DNA from: a virus
Strand: one strand, 5' to 3'
IMG/VR virus record: IMGVR_UViG_3300045930_000092
Location: 1-45,079 of that record
Length of the DNA: 45,079 nt
Of this stretch, positions 31,673 to 39,157 are shown piece by piece. The stretch's first letter is position 1, and every line of letters begins with the position of its first letter. The notes below the pieces were generated by a model, which did no database searches, was not told where the DNA came from, and saw only the letters and a program-made list of their open reading frames with translations. The translations under genes were made by a program, and so were the position numbers.

Positions 31673-32502
31673 GAGAAGTGGTTGCCGAGGCTGCCGAAGA
31701 GGTGGCCTCGGGAGCCCTGAACGTCGCTGCTGCCTCCAGGAGCTTCCCGGTCGGCGCCTTCGTCGGTGGCATCGTCATCGGCGCGGGCATCGGCTTCGCG
31801 GTGGGGTTCCTGGTGGCGAAGAAGCGCCTCGACGAGAAGTACCGACTCGAGGCCGAGGAGGAGATCGACGCAGTGCGCGATCACTTTCGCAAGCGCCTTC
31901 TCGCCAAGGAGGACAAGCCCGCTCCTGGAGACCTTGCGGAGACGACCCAGGAGCTCGGCTACTCTTCGCCGGTGGGACCGAGGCCGGGAGAGCCTGAGGC
32001 GGATCCTACGGCCATCGAGCCAAGGCCTCCAGTACCAGTTCCTCCCAGAGAGCACACTCCCAACAAGATCCACCAGGCTCTCGAGGAGGCTCAGGACCGG
32101 GCGGAAGTCACTGAAGATGACTTCATCACCGACGCCCAGCACTGGATCGCGGCAGAGGCGCCAAAACGGGATCATGCGATTCCTTACGTCATCCACTTCG
32201 ACGAACGCGGCGAAGCGGACTTCGACACCGTCACCTACAACTACTACGCGGGTGATGACGTCCTTTGTGACGAGGCTGAAAACCCGCTTCAAGGGCGAGA
32301 CACGATTGTCGGGGATCACAATCTCGATAAATTCGGATACGGGTCGGGTGATCCCAACGTTGTCTATATCCGCAACGACAACCTGGCGCTGGAGATGGAG
32401 ATCGTGAGGGACCCCGGCACCTTCGAAGAGGAGGTACATGGCATCAAACACTCGGACGGGGAGCCGAGACGGAGGTGGCGCACACCGGACGAAGAGGCTT
32501 GA
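31660..32502 (+). CDS. Conserved phage membrane protein (280 residues)
   Basis: Starts at GTG 31660, overlapping copy 2 of the DUF6353-like gene by 13 bases. One glycine-rich transmembrane helix (VGGIVIGAGIGFAVGFLVA) is followed by a charged helix and a Pro-rich linker to ~residue 130. The C-terminal domain contains IPYVIHFDERGEADFDTVTY, YYAGDDVLCDEAENPLQGRD and DPNVVYIRNDNLALEMEIVR, a module I recall from many phages of Gram-positive hosts. The long linker suggests a tethered soluble domain. Function unknown. Confidence 0.65.
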   Translation: MAELGEVVAEAAEEVASGALNVAAASRSFPVGAFVGGIVIGAGIGFAVGFLVAKKRLDEKYRLEAEEEIDAVRDHFRKRLLAKEDKPAPGDLAETTQELGYSSPVGPRPGEPEADPTAIEPRPPVPVPPREHTPNKIHQALEEAQDRAEVTEDDFITDAQHWIAAEAPKRDHAIPYVIHFDERGEADFDTVTYNYYAGDDVLCDEAENPLQGRDTIVGDHNLDKFGYGSGDPNVVYIRNDNLALEMEIVRDPGTFEEEVHGIKHSDGEPRRRWRTPDEEA

Positions 32503-33055
32503 GCGGCTGAACGAGGCATATTTCCACTGGCTGGTTGCACAGGTCAGGGAAGAAGGGACGGTTCACCAGGAGAAGACGTACTGGGATCTCCTGAGCCTCA
32601 TGCACTCAAAAGAATTCGTCTGGGACACACGCGCCGGGAACGACGACAACCGTATCGAGGATGGGCGAGGTCTCCGGATCGAGTTCTTCCACGAGAACGG
32701 AGTGGAAGGCACCAAGATGGATCTTTCCCTCGGGGAGGATGCATCGGTGCTGGAGGTGCTGATCGGGGTATCCCGTCGTCTGGCCTGGTTCGCAGGCGAC
32801 GGGCCCGAAGGCTGGGCATGGCAGCTTCTCCGCAACCTCAAGCTGCATCTGATGTACGACCCTCTCTCAAATCGCAAGGCCCGCAAGGCCGACGAGATCC
32901 TGGAGCGGCTGATCTGGAGAAACTACTCGCCTGACGGTGAAGGCGGGTTCTTCCCTCTGGCCTGGCCTTCGAGGGATCAGAGAGGGGTCGAGATCTGGTA
33001 CCAGATGAACGAGTACATAGGAGAGATCCACCCTGAATACAGGAAGGAGGCTTAG
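32438..33055 (+). CDS. Conserved phage protein (205 residues)
   Basis: Start ATG 32438 lies 65 bases inside the previous gene and is fixed by AGGAGG directly upstream. Conserved-looking parts are LNEAYFHWLVAQVREEG, TYWDLLSLMHSKEFVWDTRA, DASVLEVLIGVSRRLAWFAG and VEIWYQMNEYIGEIHPEYR. I recall this profile from phages of Gram-positive hosts, near replication genes; function unknown. Its stop overlaps the replication protein's GTG. Confidence 0.65.
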   Translation: MASNTRTGSRDGGGAHRTKRLERLNEAYFHWLVAQVREEGTVHQEKTYWDLLSLMHSKEFVWDTRAGNDDNRIEDGRGLRIEFFHENGVEGTKMDLSLGEDASVLEVLIGVSRRLAWFAGDGPEGWAWQLLRNLKLHLMYDPLSNRKARKADEILERLIWRNYSPDGEGGFFPLAWPSRDQRGVEIWYQMNEYIGEIHPEYRKEA

Positions 33056-36000
33056 TGGATTTCCTTCAGATCCATGTAAAGGAACGGAAGAACGGATACG
33101 AGTTGTACCCGGTCTTCGTAGTCGAGAGAAGCATCAAAGATCTGATGGTTCGGGGTGGATCCTTCTATGCCATCTGGGATGAAGCACGCCAGATCTGGTC
33201 GAGGGACGAGCTCGACGTCCAGCGACTGGTCGACGAGGCACTGTGGGCCCGGGCGAAGCAAGAGCCCAACGTGCAGTACGACGTGAAGGTCCTGAAGCGA
33301 TCCGACAGTGGGTACTGGAAGAAGTTCGTCAACTACGTCAAGGACCTGCCAGACAACTTCCGGCCGTTGGACACGAAGCTGACGTTTCAGAACATGGAGG
33401 TAGACAGAGACGACTACGTCAGCAAAAGGCTCCCGTACGCAATAGAGGCCGGAGATGTCTCGGCCTGGGGAGAGCTCGTGTCCACTCTCTACGCTCCGGA
33501 GGAGAGGAAGAAGATCGAGTGGTCAATCGGCTCGATCATATCCGGGGACTCCAAGAAGATCCAGAAGTTCATGGTCTTCTACGGGTCTGCGGGGACGGGC
33601 AAGTCGACGATGCTTCACATCATCGAGAAGCTCTTCTCCGGGTACTGGATCGTCTTCGAGGGACGAGCTCTGGGCAACATGCAATCGAGCTTCGCCATGG
33701 AGCCGTTCAAGAACAACCCCCTCGTGGCGATCGAGCACGACTCAGACCTGTCCCGGCTGGACACCAACACCCGGTTCAACTCCATCGTGTCGCACGAGTC
33801 GGTCCTGGTGAACGAGAAGCATAAGCCGATGTACGAGATCGAGCTGACCTCGATGCTGTTCCTGGGGTCGAACCAGCCGGTCAAGATTTCCGACTCCCGC
33901 TCGGGCTTGCTGCGACGGCTGATCGACATCCATCCAACGGGGGTGACGTTTACCAAAGACCAGTACGATTCCCTGATGAACCGGATCAACTTCGAGCTGG
34001 GGGCCATAGCGGCTCACTGCCTTGACGTATACCGGGCCATGGGGCCGAACTACTACAACTCGTATCAGCCTCGGGCGATGCAGTACAAGACCGACGTGTT
34101 CTTCAACTTCGTCGAGGCATATTTCGTCGAGTTCCAGCGGCGAGAATCGGTGACGCTGAAGCAGGCATATCACTGGTACAAGGAGTTCTGTCTCGATACA
34201 GGGATCGAGAAGCCCCTGCCGCAGTACAAGGTGCGGGACGAGCTGGAGAACTATTTCGATCACAACGACCGGGACGTGTTCTCCGGTTTCAACGCAGAGC
34301 GGTACAAGCACAAGGTGAGCGAGGGGACGTTCTCCCTGGTCTTGGATCATTCGCAGTCCCTGTTCGACCGCGACATGGTGAACCAGCCCGCTCAGCTGGC
34401 CACCGAAGAGGGAACGCCCACGCACCGGTGGGCGAATGTCACGACCCAGCTCAGAGATCTGGACACATCAGAGCTTCATTACGTCAAGGTCCCCGAGAAC
34501 CACATCGTCATCGACTTCGATCTTCAGGCGGCCGGTGACAAGTCAGCCTTCCAGAGGAACCTCGAAGCAGCAAGCCAATGGCCACCCACCTACGCGGAGG
34601 TATCGAGAAGCGGCGAAGGGATCCATCTCCACTACAACTACCGGGGAGACGTCAAAGAGCTCGCGCCCAAGTACCAGGATGGGATCGAGGTCAAGACATA
34701 TCTGGGCGATTCGGCCCTCAGACGGCGCCTTTCTCTTTGCAACGCCGTCGAGGTTTCGTCCATATCGGACGGGCTCCCCAAGAAAGAGAAAAAGGAGAGA
34801 ATGCTCACAGACAAAACGATGTCCAGCGAGCGAGGCCTGCGGGAGCTCATCGAGAGAAACCTCCGCAAGGAGGTCCACGCCGGGACCAAACCGTCGGTGG
34901 ACTTCATCAAGAAGATCCTCGACGACGCGTACGAGTCCGGCATGGACTACGACGTGACCGACCTGCGGGGGATCATCTCCACCTTCGCAGCGCACTCAAC
35001 CAACCAGCCCCGAGAAGCGGGAGCGGTCGTACGGCAGATGAAGTGGAAGTCCGAATCCATGATGGGAGAGGAGAAGGGCGACGCTACCTACGGCGAGCCG
35101 GAAGCGTCTGGGGAGGCGAAGGATCCTCGGATCGTCTTCTTCGACGTGGAGGTCTACCCGAACCTGTTCGTCATCTGCTGGAAGTTCCAGGGAGCCAATG
35201 AGTCGGCTCGAATGGTGAACCCGACTCCCGAGGAAGTGGCAGAACTGTTCAAGCTGAAGCTCGTCGGCTTCTACAACCGGAGATTCGATAACCATATATT
35301 ATGGGCAGCGGCACTTGGCTGGCCCGTAGAGCGGCTATATGCGTTGTCGCAGAAGATGATCGTGGACTCGAACCGCCAGGCGACCTTCCGCGAGGCCTAC
35401 AACCTCTCGTATGCCGATGTGTGGGACTTCGCCACGGAGAAGAAGAGTCTCAAGAAGTGGGAGATCGACCTCGGGCTCCTGCACATGGAGTTGGACCTCC
35501 CTTGGGACCAGCCCGTCGAGGAGAAGGATGTCGAGCGGGTCCTGAACTACTGTGTGGCGGACGTAGAGGCCACTGAGGCGCTCTTCGAGCACGTTCGAGG
35601 GGATTGGACTGCCCGGCAGATCTTGGCGGCTCTGAGTGGCCTTACTGTGAACGACACGACACAGTCCCATACCGCCCGAATCGTCTTCGGCGACGACCGG
35701 GATCCTCAGCGCAAGTTCGTCTACACGGATCTGTCCGAGGAGTTTCCGGGGTACGTGTACGACTTCGGCAAGTCCTCATACAGGGGGGAAGACCCTGGCG
35801 AGGGGGGATACGTCTACTCGGAGCCGGGGATCTACGAGAACGTCGCGGTGCTGGACATCGTGTCCATGCATCCTAAGACGATCGAGATCCTGAACCTGTT
35901 CGGCCCATACACGGAGAACTACAACGAGCTGCGTAAAGCCCGCGTGGCGATCAAGCGTCAGGACTACGACACGGCGCGGCAGATGCTCGGCGGGAGGCTC

Positions 36001-36801
36001 GCGCCATTTCTGGAGGGCGCAGAGGCCGACGAAGTCGGTCGGCATGGCACCGATCTGGCCTACGCCCTGCGGATCGCACTCAACATCGTCTACGGATTGA
36101 CGTCGGCGAGATTCGACAACCCGTTCCGCGACCGGCGCAACAAGGACAACATCGTCGCCAAGCGCGGGGCGCTGTACATGATCGACCTCAAGGCGGATCT
36201 GCATGCCGTGGAGAAGCAGCCGATCCACTTCAAGACGGACTCGGTGAAACTGCCGAACGCCACAGCGGAGGACATCGCCTTCGTGATGACACACGGCTCG
36301 ATGTACCAGTACGAGTTCGAGCTGGAGGCCATGTACGAGAAGTTCTGCCTCGTGAACGACGCGGTGTACGTGGGCCGAATGGATGGGGAGTGGACAGCGA
36401 TCGGTGCCCAGTTCCAGCATCCGGTCGTGTTCAAGACCCTGTTCACCGGAGAGGAGCTCACGTTCGAGGACTTCCAGGAGGCCAGGTCCGTGAACAAGGG
36501 CCTGATGTACCTGGACCGGCGAGGATCCGATATGGACCAGCCGGACAAGACCAAGATGCGGTTCGTCGGCAAGACGGGCCTGTTCGTTCCCGTCATGAGC
36601 AAGGGCGGGATTCTCTACCGGCATCACGAGGACAAGTTCTACGCGGTCGCCGGAACCAAGGGGCATCTCTGGATGGAGGCGGAGGTGGCCAAGGGGCTCG
36701 ATGACGTTCAGATCGATATGTCCTATTTCGACAAGCTGGTCAGCGACGCCAGGGCTGCCATCGAGCAGTTCGGATCGTATGACGAATTCATAAAGGAGTA
36801 G
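33055..36801 (+). CDS. Fused helicase-primase-exonuclease-family B DNA polymerase
   Basis: A 1248-residue replication protein, GTG 33055 behind GGAAGGAGG. Motifs in order: Walker A GSAGTGKST (177-185) and the SF3/D5-type arginine segment SRSGLLRRLIDIHPTG (~280-295); archaeo-eukaryotic primase motifs IVIDFDL (Asp487, Asp489) and SRSGEGIHLHY (His524); DnaQ-type exonuclease motifs FFDVEVYP (Asp697, Glu699), FYNRRFDNH (Asp745) and YCVADVEAT (Asp836); family B polymerase motif A LDIVSMHP (Asp934), motif B RIALNIVYG (Arg1006, Asn1010, Tyr1013) and motif C KTDS (Asp1062). Thus unwinding, priming, synthesis and proofreading may sit in one chain. Domain names come from motifs; activity is inferred. 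Confidence 0.85.
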   Translation: MDFLQIHVKERKNGYELYPVFVVERSIKDLMVRGGSFYAIWDEARQIWSRDELDVQRLVDEALWARAKQEPNVQYDVKVLKRSDSGYWKKFVNYVKDLPDNFRPLDTKLTFQNMEVDRDDYVSKRLPYAIEAGDVSAWGELVSTLYAPEERKKIEWSIGSIISGDSKKIQKFMVFYGSAGTGKSTMLHIIEKLFSGYWIVFEGRALGNMQSSFAMEPFKNNPLVAIEHDSDLSRLDTNTRFNSIVSHESVLVNEKHKPMYEIELTSMLFLGSNQPVKISDSRSGLLRRLIDIHPTGVTFTKDQYDSLMNRINFELGAIAAHCLDVYRAMGPNYYNSYQPRAMQYKTDVFFNFVEAYFVEFQRRESVTLKQAYHWYKEFCLDTGIEKPLPQYKVRDELENYFDHNDRDVFSGFNAERYKHKVSEGTFSLVLDHSQSLFDRDMVNQPAQLATEEGTPTHRWANVTTQLRDLDTSELHYVKVPENHIVIDFDLQAAGDKSAFQRNLEAASQWPPTYAEVSRSGEGIHLHYNYRGDVKELAPKYQDGIEVKTYLGDSALRRRLSLCNAVEVSSISDGLPKKEKKERMLTDKTMSSERGLRELIERNLRKEVHAGTKPSVDFIKKILDDAYESGMDYDVTDLRGIISTFAAHSTNQPREAGAVVRQMKWKSESMMGEEKGDATYGEPEASGEAKDPRIVFFDVEVYPNLFVICWKFQGANESARMVNPTPEEVAELFKLKLVGFYNRRFDNHILWAAALGWPVERLYALSQKMIVDSNRQATFREAYNLSYADVWDFATEKKSLKKWEIDLGLLHMELDLPWDQPVEEKDVERVLNYCVADVEATEALFEHVRGDWTARQILAALSGLTVNDTTQSHTARIVFGDDRDPQRKFVYTDLSEEFPGYVYDFGKSSYRGEDPGEGGYVYSEPGIYENVAVLDIVSMHPKTIEILNLFGPYTENYNELRKARVAIKRQDYDTARQMLGGRLAPFLEGAEADEVGRHGTDLAYALRIALNIVYGLTSARFDNPFRDRRNKDNIVAKRGALYMIDLKADLHAVEKQPIHFKTDSVKLPNATAEDIAFVMTHGSMYQYEFELEAMYEKFCLVNDAVYVGRMDGEWTAIGAQFQHPVVFKTLFTGEELTFEDFQEARSVNKGLMYLDRRGSDMDQPDKTKMRFVGKTGLFVPVMSKGGILYRHHEDKFYAVAGTKGHLWMEAEVAKGLDDVQIDMSYFDKLVSDARAAIEQFGSYDEFIKE

Positions 36802-36804
36802 ATC

Positions 36805-36888
36805 ATGAAGAAGGCACTCGTCCTGCTCTTCGGCCTGCTGTTCGCCTTCCTGGCGTACATCTTCTTCAAGGCAGTGGCGGAGGACTGA
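36805..36888 (+). CDS. 27-residue membrane peptide
   Basis: ATG 36805 follows AAAGGAGTAGATC, whose TAG ends the polymerase. The product is one hydrophobic helix (ALVLLFGLLFAFLAYIFF) with a short acidic tail; the next gene starts on its stop (TGATG). The ribosome site and overlaps support it as a real microprotein. Function unknown. Confidence 0.6.
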   Translation: MKKALVLLFGLLFAFLAYIFFKAVAED

Positions 36889-37103
36889 TGGAAGTCCGAC
36901 CCCGAGTGCTCCGCGAGGAGCTGATGTCCACCCTCACCCTGATCGATGCCTCGATCGACGAGGTGAAGAAGGAGTGCCGGAACCGACGGATCATGCCGTC
37001 GGAGCTGCGCGACACCAGCGGCAACTGGGTAATGATCCCGTTGCTGTCGGCGAAGGTCACGGCACTCAACGCCCTCATCCTCCTCAACCGAGAGAACCGC
37101 TGA
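36888..37103 (+). CDS. 71-residue conserved phage protein
   Basis: ATG 36888 overlaps the previous stop and its own TGA overlaps the next ATG. A helical start (EELMSTLTLIDASIDEVKKE) leads to RRIMPSELRDTSGNWVMIPL and a second helix (SAKVTALNALILLNREN). The position between polymerase and candidate SSB suggests a replication accessory role, without direct evidence. Confidence 0.62.
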   Translation: MEVRPRVLREELMSTLTLIDASIDEVKKECRNRRIMPSELRDTSGNWVMIPLLSAKVTALNALILLNRENR

Positions 37104-37621
37104 TGGCCGACCGCGAACAACTGGCCCCCGTCACGATGTACGGGGTGCGACTCATCTTCAGAAACTTCCGAGGAGAGGAGGACACGTTCAACGACCCGGG
37201 AGAGCGGACCTTCGCAGTTCTGCTCGATGAGCAGACCGCCCAGGCCATGGCGGTTGACGACTGGAACGTCAAGTATCTGAAGCCACGGGACGAGGAGGAA
37301 GAGCAGCATCCGCAGGCCTTCCTCCCGGTGCGAGCCCGATGGGACAAGGGACAGCCCCCGACGATCTATCTGATCACCGGCGATCCCGACGCTCCGCCCG
37401 ATTCTCCTGAGGGTCTACAAAGGCGAAAGCTCGATGAGGACGAGGTCGAGATGCTCGACTGGGCGGAACTCATCAACGTCGACATGATCGTCAAGCCGTC
37501 TCGATGGACCAATCGCGCGGGAACCAAGACGGGCATCAAGGCCTATCTCCGGACGATGTACGTGACGATCCAGCTGGACGACCTCGCGCGGAAGTACGAC
37601 GGCGTCCCGGAGAGAAGATGA
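37103..37621 (+). CDS. Candidate single-stranded DNA-binding protein
   Basis: A 172-residue protein. It opens with VTMYGVRLIFRNFRGEEDTF, has ERTFAVLLDEQTAQAMAVDD, the aromatic-basic VKYLKPRDEEEEQ, PPTIYLITGD, and ends with a GIKAYLRTMYVTIQLDDLA strand pair. The profile is that of a beta-barrel protein I recall next to polymerases in related phages and regard as SSB-like. It does not have the usual acidic C-terminal tip. Moderately sure of the family, less of the function. Confidence 0.55.
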   Translation: MADREQLAPVTMYGVRLIFRNFRGEEDTFNDPGERTFAVLLDEQTAQAMAVDDWNVKYLKPRDEEEEQHPQAFLPVRARWDKGQPPTIYLITGDPDAPPDSPEGLQRRKLDEDEVEMLDWAELINVDMIVKPSRWTNRAGTKTGIKAYLRTMYVTIQLDDLARKYDGVPERR

Positions 37622-37923
37622 CGATCGTCACCAAGAAGTACGCACGCAAGCCACTCGTCGTGGAGGCGGTGCAGGTCACGAAGGAGAACTTCGAGGAGCT
37701 CGCTGCCTGGTGTCAAGGAACGATCCGATACAACGACGGGATCGAGTTCATTCCCGACCAGCACACCGTCGATCCCTCGGTGATGCACATCCACGTACGA
37801 GTTCACAACCCCCGTAGCGGGCGCCAGGCGATGGCATTCATCGGCGACTGGCTGCTCTACACGGAGATGGGGTACAAGATCTACAACACGAAGGCATTCG
37901 TCAGCTCGTTCGACGAGATGTAG
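37618..37923 (+). CDS. Conserved phage protein (101 residues)
   Basis: ATG 37618 overlaps the previous TGA. The profile KPLVVEAVQVTKENFEELAA, then a turn and IGDWLLYTEMGYKIYNTKAF is common in actinophage genomes as a small uncharacterised protein with a beta-rich core. No catalytic motif is visible. Confidence 0.66.
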   Translation: MTIVTKKYARKPLVVEAVQVTKENFEELAAWCQGTIRYNDGIEFIPDQHTVDPSVMHIHVRVHNPRSGRQAMAFIGDWLLYTEMGYKIYNTKAFVSSFDEM

Positions 37924-37956
37924 GGGGGCGCCTCAAAAAGACCCGGGAGGGAGTAG

Positions 37957-38289
37957 GTGCCTGTAGAACCCGTTTCACAACGATCCAACCAACAGCGGAT
38001 GGACGCCTTGCAGAAGGCGAATCGGATACGCACGGAACGAGCGCATCTGAAACAACGCATGAAAGCGAGGAAGGAGAACGTTCTAGAGCTGATTCTAGAA
38101 CCTCCGCAGTACATCGAGACCATGAAGATCTTCGACTTGCTCCTGGCCACTCCGAAGTACGGGAGGATCAAGACCAAGAAGACTCTTCAACTGTCCAGAA
38201 TCTCCGACTCCAAGACAGTCGGTGGGTTGAGTAAGAGGCAACGCACTGAACTCGTCTGGAGAATGAACGGAGGAAGTGGACATCACTAG
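37957..38289 (+). CDS. mIHF-like nucleoid protein
   Basis: A 110-residue basic protein from GTG 37957 behind GGGAGGGAGTAG. It matches the actinobacterial integration host factor: an N-terminal helix MDALQKANRIRTERAHLKQR, IETMKIFDLLLATPKYGRIK where the helix-two-turn-helix begins, TKKTLQLSRISDSKTVGGL, and the C-terminal KRQRTELVWRMNG. The host protein bends DNA and is needed for integration and nucleoid order. A phage copy may organise the phage replication complex or displace the host protein; this is inference. Confidence 0.8.
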   Translation: MPVEPVSQRSNQQRMDALQKANRIRTERAHLKQRMKARKENVLELILEPPQYIETMKIFDLLLATPKYGRIKTKKTLQLSRISDSKTVGGLSKRQRTELVWRMNGGSGHH

Positions 38290-38425
38290 TCCAACAGTTT
38301 GGAGTGGAGTCGTGTCCGTACGCCCGGAAAGGCGGGGGAACGACTTGCGACCTGTTCTCGCGGACGGGGAGTGTCGGCCGGGACAACCCGCTACACCCGG
38401 TGACCGGACAGCTCCAAACACTTAG
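38290..38425 (+). promoter_or_regulatory. Structured leader, possible ydaO-type (c-di-AMP) riboswitch
   Basis: The 150-base gap before the Rpf-like gene is closed by GTTTGGAG (38297-38304) pairing with CTCCAAAC (38412-38419). Inside are a hairpin CGCC-CGGAAA-GGCG, then GGGGGAACGAC, and near the 3' end a CCGGTGACCGG hairpin and GGACAGCTCC. GGGGGAAC and GACAGCT resemble conserved segments of the ydaO c-di-AMP riboswitch, which precedes rpf genes in actinobacteria. The central GGGGUGAAUC-like segment is poorly matched, so another structured leader is possible. Confidence 0.38.
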
Positions 38426-38439
38426 ACTTAGGGGGAGAG

Positions 38440-38802
38440 ATGGTAATCGAGTTGATCGTGGCAGTTGCACTTGCAGGAGATCTGCCGCCCAACATGCACG
38501 CCGGGAAAGGTTACGTCCCGTGCGACAGGGAGTGCAAGTCCAGACGTCACAGGAGAAAGGTGGTGCGGCCGTACAACGTAAAGCTCAACCGCATAGCAGG
38601 ATGCGAGAGCGGAGGGAGATGGTTCATCAACACCGGCAACGGCTTCTACGGCGGGTTGCAATTTACGCTCGGTACCTGGCAGAGCGTAGGCGGAAGCGGA
38701 TACCCCCACCATAACTCCAAGCTCGAACAGAAGTATCGGGCCGTGAAGGTGTACAAGCGCCGGGGGAACTGGGGGGACTGGCCTGTGTGTGGGTACGTTT
38801 GA
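38440..38802 (+). CDS. Rpf-like transglycosylase (cell-wall hydrolase)
   Basis: A 120-residue protein with a short hydrophobic start (VIELIVAVALAG), a basic linker and a resuscitation-promoting-factor domain: LNRIAGCESGGRWFINTGNG, FYGGLQFTLGTWQSVGG, and the closing RRGNWGDWPVCGYV. The Glu of CESGG is the catalytic acid in this lysozyme-like family, and the two Cys should form the usual disulfide. It cleaves the glycan strands of actinobacterial peptidoglycan. GGGGGAGAG precedes ATG 38440. Confidence 0.85.
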   Translation: MVIELIVAVALAGDLPPNMHAGKGYVPCDRECKSRRHRRKVVRPYNVKLNRIAGCESGGRWFINTGNGFYGGLQFTLGTWQSVGGSGYPHHNSKLEQKYRAVKVYKRRGNWGDWPVCGYV

Positions 38803-38909
38803 TGGCGGGAGTCATCTGCAACTGCTTGGACGCTGGAGACGTCCTGGCAATCATGTTGGGAGTTCTGTTCATAGGCGGGCTGTTGCTGGCCTTCTTCAAG
38901 TACCGCTAA
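38802..38909 (+). CDS. 35-residue membrane peptide beside the Rpf gene
   Basis: ATG 38802 overlaps the Rpf stop. The product has two Cys in its first part (ICNCLDAGD) and one hydrophobic helix (VLAIMLGVLFIGGLLLAFF). Coupled to a wall hydrolase it may serve as a holin-like or anchoring partner; not shown by sequence. Confidence 0.58.
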   Translation: MAGVICNCLDAGDVLAIMLGVLFIGGLLLAFFKYR

Positions 38910-38941
38910 TCACTTCATTTATTTTTGTCCAAGGAGGCGCG

Positions 38942-39148
38942 GTGTATATCAACCTGCTGCGAGTGGTCGACTACCTGTACGAACACCACGACAAGATGTA
39001 CGTCTTGCCGGGGAAGAACGGAGCTCTGGTCTACGACGAGATGCTCGATGAGGTCGTGATCCTCTGGGGAGACTTCAGTGGCTCCCCGAGGGACAACTCG
39101 GCCGAAGCAAGGCTGGCTCTTGAGAAGAGCCACGCCTGGATGAACTAG
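38942..39148 (+). CDS. 68-residue conserved-looking phage protein
   Basis: Starts at GTG 38942 with AAGGAGG seven bases upstream. MYINLLRVVDYLYEHHDKMY, later NGALVYDEMLDEVVILWGDF, gives a mixed helix and strand small protein. It precedes the helicase gene by nine bases. Not recognised. Confidence 0.62.
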   Translation: MYINLLRVVDYLYEHHDKMYVLPGKNGALVYDEMLDEVVILWGDFSGSPRDNSAEARLALEKSHAWMN

Positions 39149-39157
39149 GAGGCACGG

